Shown here: positions 56,375 through 64,000 of the stretch, piece by piece
Layout of the letters: each line of letters opens with the position of its first letter
Numbering within the stretch: the first letter of the stretch is position 1
Source: Oscillospiraceae bacterium
GTDB taxonomy: Bacteria > Bacillota > Clostridia > Oscillospirales > Acutalibacteraceae
Direction of reading: 5' to 3'
Assembly (NCBI GenBank): GCA_031256825.1
Contig: JAIRPV010000015.1
Span: forward strand, 101,618 to 165,617
Length of the DNA stretch: 64,000 nucleotides
Notes under the pieces: generated by a model
Told to the model about the DNA's origin: nothing
Databases searched by the model: none
The model's input: only the letters and a program-made list of their open reading frames with translations
Program-made: the position numbers and the translations under genes

Positions 56375-58102
56375 ATGAAATTAGACCGTCTGCTGGGCTT
56401 CCGCTTTAAAGAAACGCCTTCGGACTGCCAAATCGCCAGCCACATCCTCATGACGCGCGGCGGCTACATCAAAAACGTGGGTTCCGGCATTTTCAGCCTT
56501 TATCCGCCCGCAAAGCGCATCGCGCAAAAGATTGAGCGGATCATGCGCGAAGAAATGGACGCCATCGGCGGCCAGGAGGTCATGTTCCCTGTGGCTATGC
56601 CTGCGGCGCTTTGGAAGGAATCGGGCCGGTTCGAAAGCGTGGGCAGCGAATTGCTGCGCTTTAGCGATCGCGCCGGGGCCGACATGGTGCTGGGCATGAC
56701 CCACGAAGAGGCCGTGGTGCACCTGGCGCGCGGCGCGGCGCAGTCGTATGCCCAATACCCGTTCATGGTCTACCAAATCCAAACAAAGTTCCGCGACGAG
56801 CCCCGCGCCCGGGGCGGCCTGATCCGCACGCGGGAGTTCACCATGAAAGACGGGTATTCGTTCCACACCTCGCAGGAGGATTTGGAGGAATATTATCAGA
56901 AGGCCTATCAGGCTTATGTGAATATCTTCAGAAGATGCGGCATCCCGGAGGTGGTCAGCGTCCGGTCCGACAGCGGCATGATGGGCGGCAAGGTGGCCCA
57001 CGAATTCATGCTGGTAACAGACGTTGGCGAAGACTACCTTGCCATCTGCGGCGAATGCGGCTTTGCGGCCAATATGGAAGTGGCCGAAACGGTTGTGGAA
57101 AACGCGCCGCGCGAAGACCGGCCGCTTGAAAAAGTGCATACGCCGGATATCAAAACCATTGACGGGTTGTGCGGCTTCCTGGGGATCGCCCCCGAACAGA
57201 CCTGCAAGGCTGTTATCTATCAAAAAGCGTCCGACGGCGCGCTTGTGGTGATTTTTATCCGGGGCGATTTGGAAGTCAACGAAGTGAAGCTGCGCAACCT
57301 GCTGGGCGAAGAAGCCCATCCGGCGCTCAACGCCGAAGAGGTGCTGCCGTGCGGCTTTATTGGCCCGCTGGGGCTGCCCCGCGGTTTGACAACAATCTTT
57401 GACCGTTCCCTGCGGGGCGCGAAAAATCTGGCCACCGGGGCCTGCGAAGCGGATTGGCACTACACCGGCTTCAGCCCCGAACGGGATGTGGCAGGCATTG
57501 CATGCAGCGACGTGGCGAAAATACAGGAAGGCGGCGTTTGCCCGCAATGCGGCAAGCCCGCCATCGGGCTGAAACGCGGCGTGGAAGTGGGGAATATCTT
57601 CCAGCTGGGCACGAAATACACAAAGGCCATGAATATGACATACCTTGATCAGAACGGCAAACCGCAGTATCCCATTATGGGCTGCTATGGCATTGGCACA
57701 GGGCGGCTCATGGCGTCTGTCTGTGAAGCGCGCCACGACGCTTACGGCCCCGTCTGGCCCATGTCCATCGCCCCCTGGCAGGTTGAAATTTGCGCCCTGC
57801 GCGCGCAGGAGCCGGGGGTGGCCGCCGCCGCGGATGCGCTCTACGCCGCGCTGGAATCCGCAGGGATCGAAGTGCTTTACGACGACCGGAAGGTCAGCGC
57901 CGGGGTGATGTTCAGCGACGCGGATTTGCTGGGCGTGCCCGTGCGGGCGATCATCAGCCCAAAAACCCTCGAAAGAGGCGTTGTGGAGCTGAAGACCCGC
58001 GACAAAACGCTCCAGAAGGAGATTGCGCTGGAACACGCGGCGCAGGAGATTGCCGCGCTGGTGAAAGAGTTGATGAAACAGGGGGGATACCACAATGCAT
58101 GA
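56375..58102 (+). CDS. proS: Prolyl-tRNA synthetase (bacterial type with editing domain)
   Basis: ProRS charges tRNA-Pro. Class II motifs are visible: motif 1 region GIFSLYPPAKRIAQKIERIMREEMDAIGGQEV, motif 2 FRDEPRARGGLIRTREFTMKDGYSFH and motif 3 GIGTGRLMASV. Between motifs 2 and 3 lies the INS editing domain of bacterial ProRS (from about residue 220 to 400, HTPDIKTIDGLCGFLGI and RGDLEVNEVKLRNLL), which clears mischarged Ala. A Cys set (GVCPQCGKPA) occurs in the insertion. The C-terminal anticodon domain has APWQVEICAL. The track start was moved to ATG 56375 with GGAGGG. aspS overlaps its end by 8 bp. Confidence 0.97.
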   Translation: MKLDRLLGFRFKETPSDCQIASHILMTRGGYIKNVGSGIFSLYPPAKRIAQKIERIMREEMDAIGGQEVMFPVAMPAALWKESGRFESVGSELLRFSDRAGADMVLGMTHEEAVVHLARGAAQSYAQYPFMVYQIQTKFRDEPRARGGLIRTREFTMKDGYSFHTSQEDLEEYYQKAYQAYVNIFRRCGIPEVVSVRSDSGMMGGKVAHEFMLVTDVGEDYLAICGECGFAANMEVAETVVENAPREDRPLEKVHTPDIKTIDGLCGFLGIAPEQTCKAVIYQKASDGALVVIFIRGDLEVNEVKLRNLLGEEAHPALNAEEVLPCGFIGPLGLPRGLTTIFDRSLRGAKNLATGACEADWHYTGFSPERDVAGIACSDVAKIQEGGVCPQCGKPAIGLKRGVEVGNIFQLGTKYTKAMNMTYLDQNGKPQYPIMGCYGIGTGRLMASVCEARHDAYGPVWPMSIAPWQVEICALRAQEPGVAAAADALYAALESAGIEVLYDDRKVSAGVMFSDADLLGVPVRAIISPKTLERGVVELKTRDKTLQKEIALEHAAQEIAALVKELMKQGGYHNA

Positions 58103-59834
58103 ACCATATCGCACCCATACCTGCGGGGAACTGCGGGAAGAACAGATTGGGCAGCGGGTGCGGCTGTCCGGCTGGGCGGCTGTCTTCCGCAACCACGGCG
58201 GGGTTATCTTCATTGATTTGCGCGATTACTATGGCGTAACGCAGGTGGTTTTGCACAACGAAGCGCTGCTGCGGGGGATCACCCGTGAAACGGTGGTTGC
58301 TGTGGAAGGCGTTGTGGTTGCGCGCGGCGAGGAAACCTATAACCCAAAGCTGGCCACGGGCACGGTGGAAGTGCACGCCGATTCCCTTGTGCCGCTGGGC
58401 AGCCCGGCGCTGCCGCTGCCGTTCGAAATTGGCGGCGCGGGCACCCGCGAAGAGGTGCGGCTGAAGCACAGGTATCTGGATCTGCGCGGGCCGCGCATGC
58501 AGCGCAATCTGCAATTGCGCGCAAAACTGCTCAAGGCCGTGCGCGCGCACATGGAATCCATGGGCTTTTTGGAAGTGCAAACCCCCATTCTAACAGCCTC
58601 TTCGCCCGAAGGCGCGCGGGATTTTCTCGTGCCGTCGCGCAAGTGGAAGGGTAAGTTCTATGCCCTGCCGCAGGCCCCGCAGCAGTTTAAGCAGCTGCTG
58701 ATGCTTTCGGGCGTAGATCGGTACTACCAGATAGCGCCCTGCTTCCGCGACGAAGATGCGCGCAACGACCGCCACCCGGGCGAGTTTTACCAGATCGACT
58801 TTGAGATGGCTTTCGCTTCGCAGGAAGATGTGCTGCGCACGGCGGAAACATTGCTTTGCGGCATTTTCGAGGAATTTGCCCCGGACAAAAAAATCGAGCG
58901 GCGCTTCCCGCGCATTCCCTACAAAGAAGCCATGCTGCGGTATGGCAGCGACAAGCCGGATTTGCGCAACCCCCTGGTCATACAGGATTTGACGGCCTTT
59001 TTTGCCGACGCGGCATTCAAGCCGTTCCAGGGCAAACCCGTGCGGGGGATCAACGCGCCGGGCTGCGCCAAACAGAGCAGAAGCTTCTTTGAACAGATGC
59101 TGCAATACGCCCAAAGCATTGGGATGCAGGGCCTGGGCTACATTTCGGTCGCCGAAGACGGCGGGCTCAAGGGGCCGATCGTCAAACATCTCAGCGAAGA
59201 AAAGCAGCGGGAATTACTGGCCATGTTCGAGATGCAGCGAACCGACACAGTGTTTTTCATCTGCGATCGGCCGCAAATCTGCGATAAGCTGGCCGGGCAA
59301 ATCCGCAGCGAATTGGGCCGCCGTCTGGAACTCATCGACGAAAGCCGCTGCGCGTTTTGCTTTGTCACAGACTTCCCCATGTATGAACTCGACGAGCAAA
59401 AGCAGCCGGCTTTTACCCACAACCCGTTTTCTATGCCGCAGGGCGGGCTGGAAGCGCTGGAAACCCAGAACCCCACCGAAATCCTTGCCTGGCAGTTCGA
59501 TCTGGTGCTCAACGGCGTGGAGCTTTCATCCGGCGCGGTGCGCAACCATATCCCGGAAATCATGACCCGGGCCTTCGCTTTGGCGGGCTACAGCGAAGAC
59601 GAACTCAAGCGCCGCTTCGGCGCGCTTTACACGGCTTTCCATTATGGCGCGCCGCCGCACGCGGGCATGGGCCTGGGGTTTGAGCGCATTATGATGATGC
59701 TGCTGGGCGAAGAGAGCATCCGCGAGGTGCTGGCCTTCCCGCTCAACGGCAACGCGCAGGACGCGATGCTCGGCGCGCCCGGCGATGTGACAGAAATACA
59801 GCTGCGCGAAGCGCACATAAAAATCCGGAATTAA
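58095..59834 (+). CDS. aspS: Aspartyl-tRNA synthetase (bacterial type)
   Basis: AspRS charges tRNA-Asp, and possibly tRNA-Asn if the organism uses the amidotransferase route. The N-terminal OB fold (RVRLSGWAAVFRNHGGVIFIDLRDYYG) binds the anticodon. Motif 2 is YYQIAPCFRDEDARNDRHPGEFYQIDFEM, the GAD insertion is present (RGINAPGCAKQS...LKGPIVKHL), and motif 3 reads PPHAGMGLGFERIMMMLLG. The length of 579 residues is typical. The start overlaps the end of proS, so translation is coupled. The pairing proS-aspS is unusual compared with hisS-aspS, common in Bacillota. Confidence 0.97.
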   Translation: MHEPYRTHTCGELREEQIGQRVRLSGWAAVFRNHGGVIFIDLRDYYGVTQVVLHNEALLRGITRETVVAVEGVVVARGEETYNPKLATGTVEVHADSLVPLGSPALPLPFEIGGAGTREEVRLKHRYLDLRGPRMQRNLQLRAKLLKAVRAHMESMGFLEVQTPILTASSPEGARDFLVPSRKWKGKFYALPQAPQQFKQLLMLSGVDRYYQIAPCFRDEDARNDRHPGEFYQIDFEMAFASQEDVLRTAETLLCGIFEEFAPDKKIERRFPRIPYKEAMLRYGSDKPDLRNPLVIQDLTAFFADAAFKPFQGKPVRGINAPGCAKQSRSFFEQMLQYAQSIGMQGLGYISVAEDGGLKGPIVKHLSEEKQRELLAMFEMQRTDTVFFICDRPQICDKLAGQIRSELGRRLELIDESRCAFCFVTDFPMYELDEQKQPAFTHNPFSMPQGGLEALETQNPTEILAWQFDLVLNGVELSSGAVRNHIPEIMTRAFALAGYSEDELKRRFGALYTAFHYGAPPHAGMGLGFERIMMMLLGEESIREVLAFPLNGNAQDAMLGAPGDVTEIQLREAHIKIRN

Positions 59835-59863
59835 GTTTTCACGCAGTTTTCATCCAATCCGCA

Positions 59864-59892
59864 TTGCCGCGCGGCAAGCGCTTTGCTATAAT
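59864..59892 (+). promoter_or_regulatory. SigA-type promoter for the TPR-like gene
   Basis: TTGCCG and TATAAT are 17 bp apart, 32 bp before the TTG start at 59925. Confidence 0.7.
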
Positions 59893-59924
59893 CAACCTGA
59901 TAACTAATTTAGGGAGGTGCTCCT

Positions 59925-61343
59925 TTGGAAGAGAAAGAACAATCGCTGGAACCAGAAGAGAACGCGGAACCCACGCAACCCATGGCGGAAGAAACGGAAC
60001 GCACGGAGCTTGGCGAAATTGTGGAGGAAGCGGCGGAAGCGCGCGGGGAACTGATTGGGGAAGCGGCGGAAGAAGCCGCGGCGGAGCCGCCGTCGAAACC
60101 AATCAAAGGGCCAACAGGCTTTGCGTGGCTGGCGGCGCTGCTGCTGATGCTGCTGGGGTTGGCGGCGCTTGTGCCCGCGCTTTGGAACATCATGCTGGCA
60201 ACGCCCGCTTTGCAGGGGCTGACGATGGAGGCGCTGAAGCGCTACGACAGCGCGATGGGCTATTACAGCCGGCTGTATCAGATGGATCAACAGGCCGCGC
60301 TTTGGACGCAGGAAAATTTCAGCTTCGGGAATACCGCGGTCCCGAGCGTCACCAGCGGCATGTTCGCCTTCGAGCGCGCGGCTATGGTGACGTATGTCAC
60401 CGACGGCCCGCAGGAAGCGGCCAGCTTTGCGGGGCAAAACTTTCCGGAAGGCGCGCGCCTGCCGCGTGCCATCCAGCGGCTCAACGCGAAAGCCGCCGTG
60501 CTGGTTGAAGCTGTGGCGCTCATCAACGCGGAAATTGATCCGGAAGCCGAAAGCCCGGACATTATGGCGGCAATCGAAGCCGCGCGCAAGAAGGATAAAA
60601 ACGCCGCTGCGCACGCTCTGATCTACGACGCGGAAGCGCTTTGGCAAGCGGCCCAAAAAGATGTTTTGTCGGAAGACACGAGCAAGCGCCTGCAAGCGCT
60701 CAAAGCGGCAAAAGGCGTGGAGCCATGGATGTATGAGTCGGTGGAATACCGGCGCGCGGGCGAACAGAACGATTACAAAACAATGCTGTCTTCGCTGGAA
60801 GGCAAGCTTGCCCGCAACAAAGAAGACTATAACGCCCTGCTGAGCAAGCTCAAAGTGCTATATCTGAGCGGAGACAAACAAGGCGCCGAGGCGCTTGCGC
60901 AAAAACTGCTGCAAAACCAGCAGATTGCCGATTATGTGCGCGTGGTGCAGGCGGAACTGCTCTATCGCGACGGAAAATACAGCGACGCGGCGAAGGCCAG
61001 CGACCAAGCCGCCAGCGGGTTCCGCGCGGCGGGCAATTCCGATATGATCATGCAAGCCATCGCAACAAAAGGCGCGGCGCTGTTGCTGGAAGGCAAGACG
61101 GAAGAGGCCCTCAGCCTCATGCGCGGGGCCATGGATGCGCCAGAAGGGCAGCTCAGCTACAACTTTGTGGGCACGCTTCTGGTCGCGGCGATTGCGGCAA
61201 ACGATTTGGAGTACTACGACGAGACCCTGAACATGTTGAATATGTATGACTTTGCGCTGCCGGAAAAACTGGCAGACTACAAAGCGGGGAAGATCACGCT
61301 CAAGGCAATCTATACCGAGGGCATGGGAGGGTTTGAATCATGA
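59925..61343 (+). CDS. Membrane-anchored TPR-like protein
   Basis: This 472-residue protein has a strongly acidic cytoplasmic N-terminus (EEKEQSLEPEENAEP), one membrane helix at about residues 66-88 (FAWLAALLLMLLGLAALVPALW) and a long helical extracytoplasmic domain. Tetratricopeptide-like repeats can be seen in the second half: YKTMLSSLEGKLARNKEDYNALLSKLKVLYLSGD, YVRVVQAELLYRDGKYSDAAKASDQAA and KGAALLLEGKTEEALSLM. It is probably a scaffold in the cell envelope. The start is TTG 59925 with GGGAGGTG 6 bp upstream. It overlaps the next gene by 4 bp (ATGA). The specific role is unknown. Confidence 0.85.
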   Translation: MEEKEQSLEPEENAEPTQPMAEETERTELGEIVEEAAEARGELIGEAAEEAAAEPPSKPIKGPTGFAWLAALLLMLLGLAALVPALWNIMLATPALQGLTMEALKRYDSAMGYYSRLYQMDQQAALWTQENFSFGNTAVPSVTSGMFAFERAAMVTYVTDGPQEAASFAGQNFPEGARLPRAIQRLNAKAAVLVEAVALINAEIDPEAESPDIMAAIEAARKKDKNAAAHALIYDAEALWQAAQKDVLSEDTSKRLQALKAAKGVEPWMYESVEYRRAGEQNDYKTMLSSLEGKLARNKEDYNALLSKLKVLYLSGDKQGAEALAQKLLQNQQIADYVRVVQAELLYRDGKYSDAAKASDQAASGFRAAGNSDMIMQAIATKGAALLLEGKTEEALSLMRGAMDAPEGQLSYNFVGTLLVAAIAANDLEYYDETLNMLNMYDFALPEKLADYKAGKITLKAIYTEGMGGFES

Positions 61344-62017
61344 GAATACTGTATTTGATCACCAAAATTATCACATACCCCGGGGCTTTTTTGAAAGGCT
61401 TCTGGGAACACGTAACCTGCCGCATGCTAAAGCTGCCCGTGCGCTCAACGCAGTACCTGCGCAGCAGCGACTGGTGCGGCCACGCCGAGCACGACCCCGC
61501 CAACACCCCCGCAAAGGCCTGGCTGATGTGCTTTTTGCCGTGGCTGGCGCAGTGCGTTTTGGGTTCCATATTCCTGGCCGCGTCCGCGATTCCGCTGCTG
61601 CTGTTCGGCCTGCGCGGCACAGACCAAACCCAGTTTTTCTGGCTCGAAATCATTTGCCTGTTCCTGGGCCTGAGCATTGCCTGCAACGCCTTCCCGCAGC
61701 GCGGCGACGCGAAGCGGATGTGGCATTTGTTTTATGAATCGCCCACAGAAGACGAGGTCAAAGCCATGGCGGCGCGGCTGGCTGCCACCCGGACCTCGCA
61801 GCCGGGCAGCGAAGACGTTTGCTGCAACCACATGGCAATCGGCGAAGGCACGGCGGAACCCGTGCCTTCCGCGCCAAAATTTGCCCGGCTGCCCGCGCGC
61901 ATCCTGTTTGCGATACCCAACGCCATTTGCATGGCGGGCGCCTGGCTCGAGGGCACAGGCCTGGCCGCCATACTTGCCTTGGGCCTGACTGTGGCGCTCT
62001 GGTTTTTGCACGGCTAA
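61340..62017 (+). CDS. Hypothetical integral membrane protein
   Basis: This 225-residue protein is not recognised as a named family. It has a hydrophobic region around residues 60-120 (WLMCFLPWLAQCVLGSIFLAASAIPLLLFGL and FWLEIICLFLGLSIACNAF) and a C-terminal helix pair (ILFAIPNAICMAGAWLEGTGLAAILALGLTVALWFL). A conserved-looking NAFPQRGDAKRMWHLFYE segment lies between. Two His/Cys-rich pieces (SSDWCGHAEHDPA; EDVCCNHMAIG) may bind metal. It starts inside the stop of the TPR-like gene, so the two work together or are at least cotranslated. A bidirectional terminator follows. Confidence 0.75.
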   Translation: MRILYLITKIITYPGAFLKGFWEHVTCRMLKLPVRSTQYLRSSDWCGHAEHDPANTPAKAWLMCFLPWLAQCVLGSIFLAASAIPLLLFGLRGTDQTQFFWLEIICLFLGLSIACNAFPQRGDAKRMWHLFYESPTEDEVKAMAARLAATRTSQPGSEDVCCNHMAIGEGTAEPVPSAPKFARLPARILFAIPNAICMAGAWLEGTGLAAILALGLTVALWFLHG

Positions 62018-62047
62018 ACCGCCCGCGCCCGGCCCATGTAACATAGC

Positions 62048-62082
62048 CAAAAACCGCCGCCCCGGAGGACGGCGGTTGCTTT
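62048..62082. terminator. Bidirectional terminator
   Basis: AACCGCCG / CGGCGGTT with a 10-nt loop has TTGCTTTTTG to the right and AAAAA to the left, so it can end the membrane-protein gene and the convergent YbjN-like gene. Confidence 0.83.
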
Positions 62083-62092
62083 TTGCGTGTTG

Positions 62093-62557
62093 TTAATCGT
62101 CAATTTTCGCTATTTCCGAAGCCGGATCGGCGTTGCCGAAGAGCACGTTGAGCAGGCCGCCGCCGTAATGCTCCATCATGCGGAACGGCATATCCACAAC
62201 GCGCTCAACAACATTGAGCGCCGGGATGTCGCCGCCGCAGAACAGCGAGGACTTATAGCGGATTTCGCCATCGCGCTGATCCAGTTCGAAGTTGCCGATC
62301 TTGAGGCCATAGTTGGCCCGGGTCAGGTAATCGCATATGCGCGGCATGCTTTCCGCGTCCGCGCTCAGCGGGCAGACTGCGTAGGACGTGAACAAATCTT
62401 CGCCAACCAGGATCACCATGCGACAGCTGTTCATGCGGTTTTCCAGCGACATTCCGAAGCGGAACATATGGTCTTCTTCGTTATAGTCGTAGTTCCAGTT
62501 CTGGCTCTTCAGGTAAGCGTCCACCTGCTCCGCCAGCGCCTTGATGTACTCTGCCAT
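62093..62557 (-). CDS. YbjN domain-containing protein
   Basis: This 154-residue cytosolic protein has the YbjN fold, related to type III secretion chaperones and thought to bind proteins. Typical parts are YIKALAEQVDAYLKSQNWNYDYNEEDHMFRFGMSLENRMNSCRMVILVGEDLFTSYAVCPL and the following beta strands (GLKIGNFELDQRDGEIRYKSSLFCGG). A proline/methionine-rich end (VVDMPFRMMEHYGGGLLNVLFG) completes the domain. The track start at 62575 encodes the ribosome site itself; ATG 62557 follows GGGAGGAG. It stands alone between a terminator and the duplicated element. The function is unknown. Confidence 0.87.
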   Translation of the reverse strand: MAEYIKALAEQVDAYLKSQNWNYDYNEEDHMFRFGMSLENRMNSCRMVILVGEDLFTSYAVCPLSADAESMPRICDYLTRANYGLKIGNFELDQRDGEIRYKSSLFCGGDIPALNVVERVVDMPFRMMEHYGGGLLNVLFGNADPASEIAKIDD

Positions 62558-62603
62558 ATTCTTTTCTCCTCCCATAGATTTTGTGCCGTTATATCACATC
62601 AAA

Positions 62604-62998
62604 AGCGGCAAGTTACGAAATTCCGAAATTCCGAAATGCTGGAATTTGGCTTTGAAAAGGGGTCAAAAACCGGTTCGCCATTCCGAAATTCCGAACTATC
62701 GTAAAATTGCGCACGCAGAAGATTCTTGCTAGCGCTGCCTCTGTTGTGGCAATACGCCACAGAAAACCGCTTCGCAAAGCCAGCCGTCGCCAAGGGGTTT
62801 TGTGCTCTTTTGTCTCGCGTTCAGCGGCAAGTTACGAAATTCCGAAATTCCGAAATACTGGATTTTGGCTTTGAAAAGGGGTCAAAAACCGGTTCGCCAT
62901 TCCGAAATTCCGAACTATCGTAAAATTGCGCACGCAGAAGATTCTTGCTAGCGCTGCCTCTGTTGTGGCGATACGCCACAGAAAACCGCTTCGCAAAG
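62604..62998. repeat. Direct duplication of a 176-bp element
   Basis: The element at 62604-62779 is repeated at 62823-62998 with only three mismatches; 43 bp separate the copies. Each copy holds several GAAATTCC-type octamer runs, ACCGGTT, and an inverted repeat GTGGC...GCCAC near the end. There is no transposase or plausible gene. It may be a miniature mobile element, duplicated small RNA or a regulatory array. The region from 62558 to the rplJ promoter holds nothing else I can support. Confidence 0.9.
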
Positions 62999-63097
62999 AT
63001 ATCCCCCGCCACAGGCTAGGTACCTATTATACCACAGATCTCTGAAAAAGCAAAGTATTTCCGCAAAAAAATTTCTCCTTATCGCAAAAAATTTTTC

Positions 63098-63126
63098 TTG
63101 ACAACGCCGTTCAGACCTGCTATACT
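63098..63126 (+). promoter_or_regulatory. SigA-type promoter for rplJ-rplL
   Basis: TTGACA and TATACT are 17 bp apart and the L10 leader begins directly after it. Confidence 0.85.
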
Positions 63127-63132
63127 AATATA

Positions 63133-63276
63133 GTTCTGCCAAAGACAGCAGGCGCCGGGCAACCGGCTTAATTGGGGGAAACCCCGGCCCGCCGAGGAAG
63201 ACGCGCCGCAGCGGGGGTTGCCCTGATGTTTTGTGTGAGCCGCGCCTTTTGCCTTTTGGCGGAAGGCGCTTTATTT
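63133..63276 (+). ncRNA. Ribosomal protein L10 leader
   Basis: The sequence contains the L10-leader hallmarks GCCAAAGACAGCAGGCGCC, GGCTTAAT and CCGCCGAGG, upstream of rplJ. In Bacillota this RNA binds the L10(L12)4 complex and represses rplJL. The leader ends in a terminator hairpin, so control here is probably by attenuation. Confidence 0.88.
63242..63276 (+). terminator. Attenuator hairpin in the L10 leader
   Basis: GCGCCTT / AAGGCGC with an inner GCC/GGC stem is followed by TTTATTTTATG, 27 bp before the rplJ ATG. It lies within the leader, so it should be a regulated terminator. Confidence 0.72.
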
Positions 63277-63302
63277 TATGTTAACGGAGGTGAACCAAAC
63301 CT

Positions 63303-63836
63303 ATGCCCAGCGAAAAAATTCTGGAGCAGAAAAAAGCAGCCGTAGCCGCCTTGGCGGACACATTGCGCAATTCTGTCACCGGCGTTTTGGTGGAGTACAA
63401 GGGCATCAGCGTGGCCGACGACACTAAGCTGCGCCGCGATTTGCGTGAAGCAGGCGTGGTCTACACAGTCGTGAAGAACACGCAGCTGGAGCTTGCCGCA
63501 AAGGCCGCCGGGATCGACGGGCTGGACCCGTTCCTGACCGGCACCACCGCGCTCGCCACCAGCCCCAGCGACTACGCGGCCGCAGCGCGCATCCTGTCAA
63601 AGTACGCCCTCACCAGCAAAACCTTCAAGCTCAAGACCGGATTCCTCGATGGCAAGGTGGTTGACAGCTCGAAGCTCGACGCGCTGGCAAAATTGCCCAC
63701 GCGCGAAATTCTGCTGGCCACCGTCTGCAACGCGTTCCAGGCCCCCATCGCGGCATTCGCCCGCGCCATGCAGGCGGTTGCAGAAAAAGCTGCTGGCCCC
63801 GCGCCCGCCGCAGAAGAAGCCCCCGCCGAAGCCTGA
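63303..63836 (+). CDS. rplJ: 50S ribosomal protein L10
   Basis: L10 forms the base of the L7/L12 stalk of the 50S subunit and regulates its own operon by binding the leader. The protein of 177 residues starts with PSEKILEQKKAAVAALADTL and contains the conserved VLVEYKGISVADDTKLRRDLREAG and YTVVKNTQLELAA, then LTGTTALA. The C-terminal helix that binds L12 is Ala-rich (AFARAMQAVAEKAA) and ends in an Ala/Pro/Glu tail. ACGGAGGTGA precedes the ATG. rplL follows after 85 bp. Confidence 0.98.
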   Translation: MPSEKILEQKKAAVAALADTLRNSVTGVLVEYKGISVADDTKLRRDLREAGVVYTVVKNTQLELAAKAAGIDGLDPFLTGTTALATSPSDYAAAARILSKYALTSKTFKLKTGFLDGKVVDSSKLDALAKLPTREILLATVCNAFQAPIAAFARAMQAVAEKAAGPAPAAEEAPAEA

Positions 63837-63921
63837 ACAACCCGGTGTGGGTCTGGCCGCCCCATGCCAAAATGCCTGAGGCCAAATATCTAATATCTAG
63901 CAGTATAGGAGGATAATCAAT

Positions 63922-64000
63922 ATGGCATCCGAAGCGATTCAAAGCATCATCGAGACACTGAAGGGCCTGACCGTCCTGGAACTGAGCGAACTGGTACACG
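63922..64000 (+). CDS. rplL: 50S ribosomal protein L7/L12, 3' truncated by the window
   Basis: Only the first 26 codons are in the window (MASEAIQSIIETLKGLTVLEL...). They match the N-terminal dimerisation domain of L7/L12, which binds L10 in the ribosomal stalk. AGGAGG precedes the ATG. The order rplJ-rplL after an L10 leader is standard. The gene runs off the end of the window. Confidence 0.95.
   Translation, partial: MASEAIQSIIETLKGLTVLELSELVH

Noticed and set aside
54321-58213. 561- and 610-codon minus-strand ORFs
   Set aside because: Shadows of the acyl-CoA ligase and prolyl-tRNA synthetase genes.
62640-62930. Short repeated peptides (KFRNSE-type) in the duplicated element as genes
   Set aside because: The peptides come from the GAAATTCC repeats, have no ribosome site, and both strands look equally repetitive.
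62604-62998. Insertion sequence
   Set aside because: No transposase, no terminal inverted repeats at the ends of the copies and no target duplication that I can see.

Overview
The window looks like a contiguous piece of chromosome from a GC-rich, low-oxygen-adapted member of the Clostridia (Bacillota), most likely an uncultured gut lineage near Oscillospirales/Ruminococcaceae. The reasons are the gene content (SpoIID-type sporulation/cell-wall protein, RicT/YaaT next to holB, the nadD-yqeK-rsfS cluster, class B sortase, LytR-CpsA-Psr protein, PPDK, ferredoxin, the GGGtGRT/NifU-like pair, L10 leader), strong AGGAGG ribosome binding sites, and SigA-type promoters that almost always have a 17-bp spacer. 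This is inference from content; I cannot assign a genus. No rRNA operon, tRNA, CRISPR array, prophage or transposase gene is visible.

Layout. 1-3.4 kb: end of a P2-type Ca2+-ATPase and an unknown protein. 3.4-5.8 kb: Ldh2-type malate/lactate dehydrogenase and malic enzyme behind a strong promoter. 5.9-9.3 kb: small XRE regulator with a perfect inverted repeat over its promoter, ComEA-like HhH protein, GH16 glycosidase, a broken P-loop kinase and a PLP decarboxylase-like protein. 9.4-12.1 kb: DUF512 protein and der, separated by a copy of the 16S rRNA 3' end. 12.1-15.7 kb: convergent SpoIID, membrane proteins and superoxide dismutase. 15.8-18.0 kb: duplicated promoter region driving an isomerase/dehydrogenase fusion. 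18.1-20.9 kb: secreted protein, DtxR-type regulator and PRPP synthetase. 21.1-23.8 kb: gpmI, whose reading frame is continuous with an upstream signal-peptidase-like membrane protein. 23.9-31.3 kb: a minus-strand operon of cysteine desulfurase, thiI, cinA, class B sortase and an 842-residue protein that appears to be a degenerate CinA copy fused through one membrane helix and a poly-Thr linker to a SpoIID domain. 31.8-34.4 kb: XRE regulator, LCP protein and two unknown genes.

34.5-43.5 kb: PPDK and soluble pyrophosphatase (divergent), holB-ricT, ferredoxin, GtrA, PHP phosphatase and quinolinate synthase. 43.6-46.1 kb: GGGtGRT protein and its NifU-like partner, split by a secreted alpha/beta hydrolase. 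46.4-53.9 kb: PlsC-like acyltransferase facing an apparent eight-gene minus-strand operon (MFS transporter, ABC pair, nadD, yqeK, rsfS, thrC, rnhB). 54.2-62.0 kb: acyl-CoA ligase with a hairpin leader, proS-aspS, a TPR-like membrane protein and an unknown membrane protein. 62.1-64.0 kb: YbjN-like protein, a duplicated 176-bp element, the L10 leader, rplJ and the start of rplL.

Together the genes are mostly core metabolism (C3/C4 carbon and PEP/pyruvate interconversion, NAD and PRPP synthesis), translation and tRNA thiolation, Fe-S handling and cell-envelope functions. The best candidates for something undescribed are the CinA-like/SpoIID chimera and its operon, the in-frame gpmI fusion, the 16S-3'-end-like sequence before der, and the duplicated intergenic elements.
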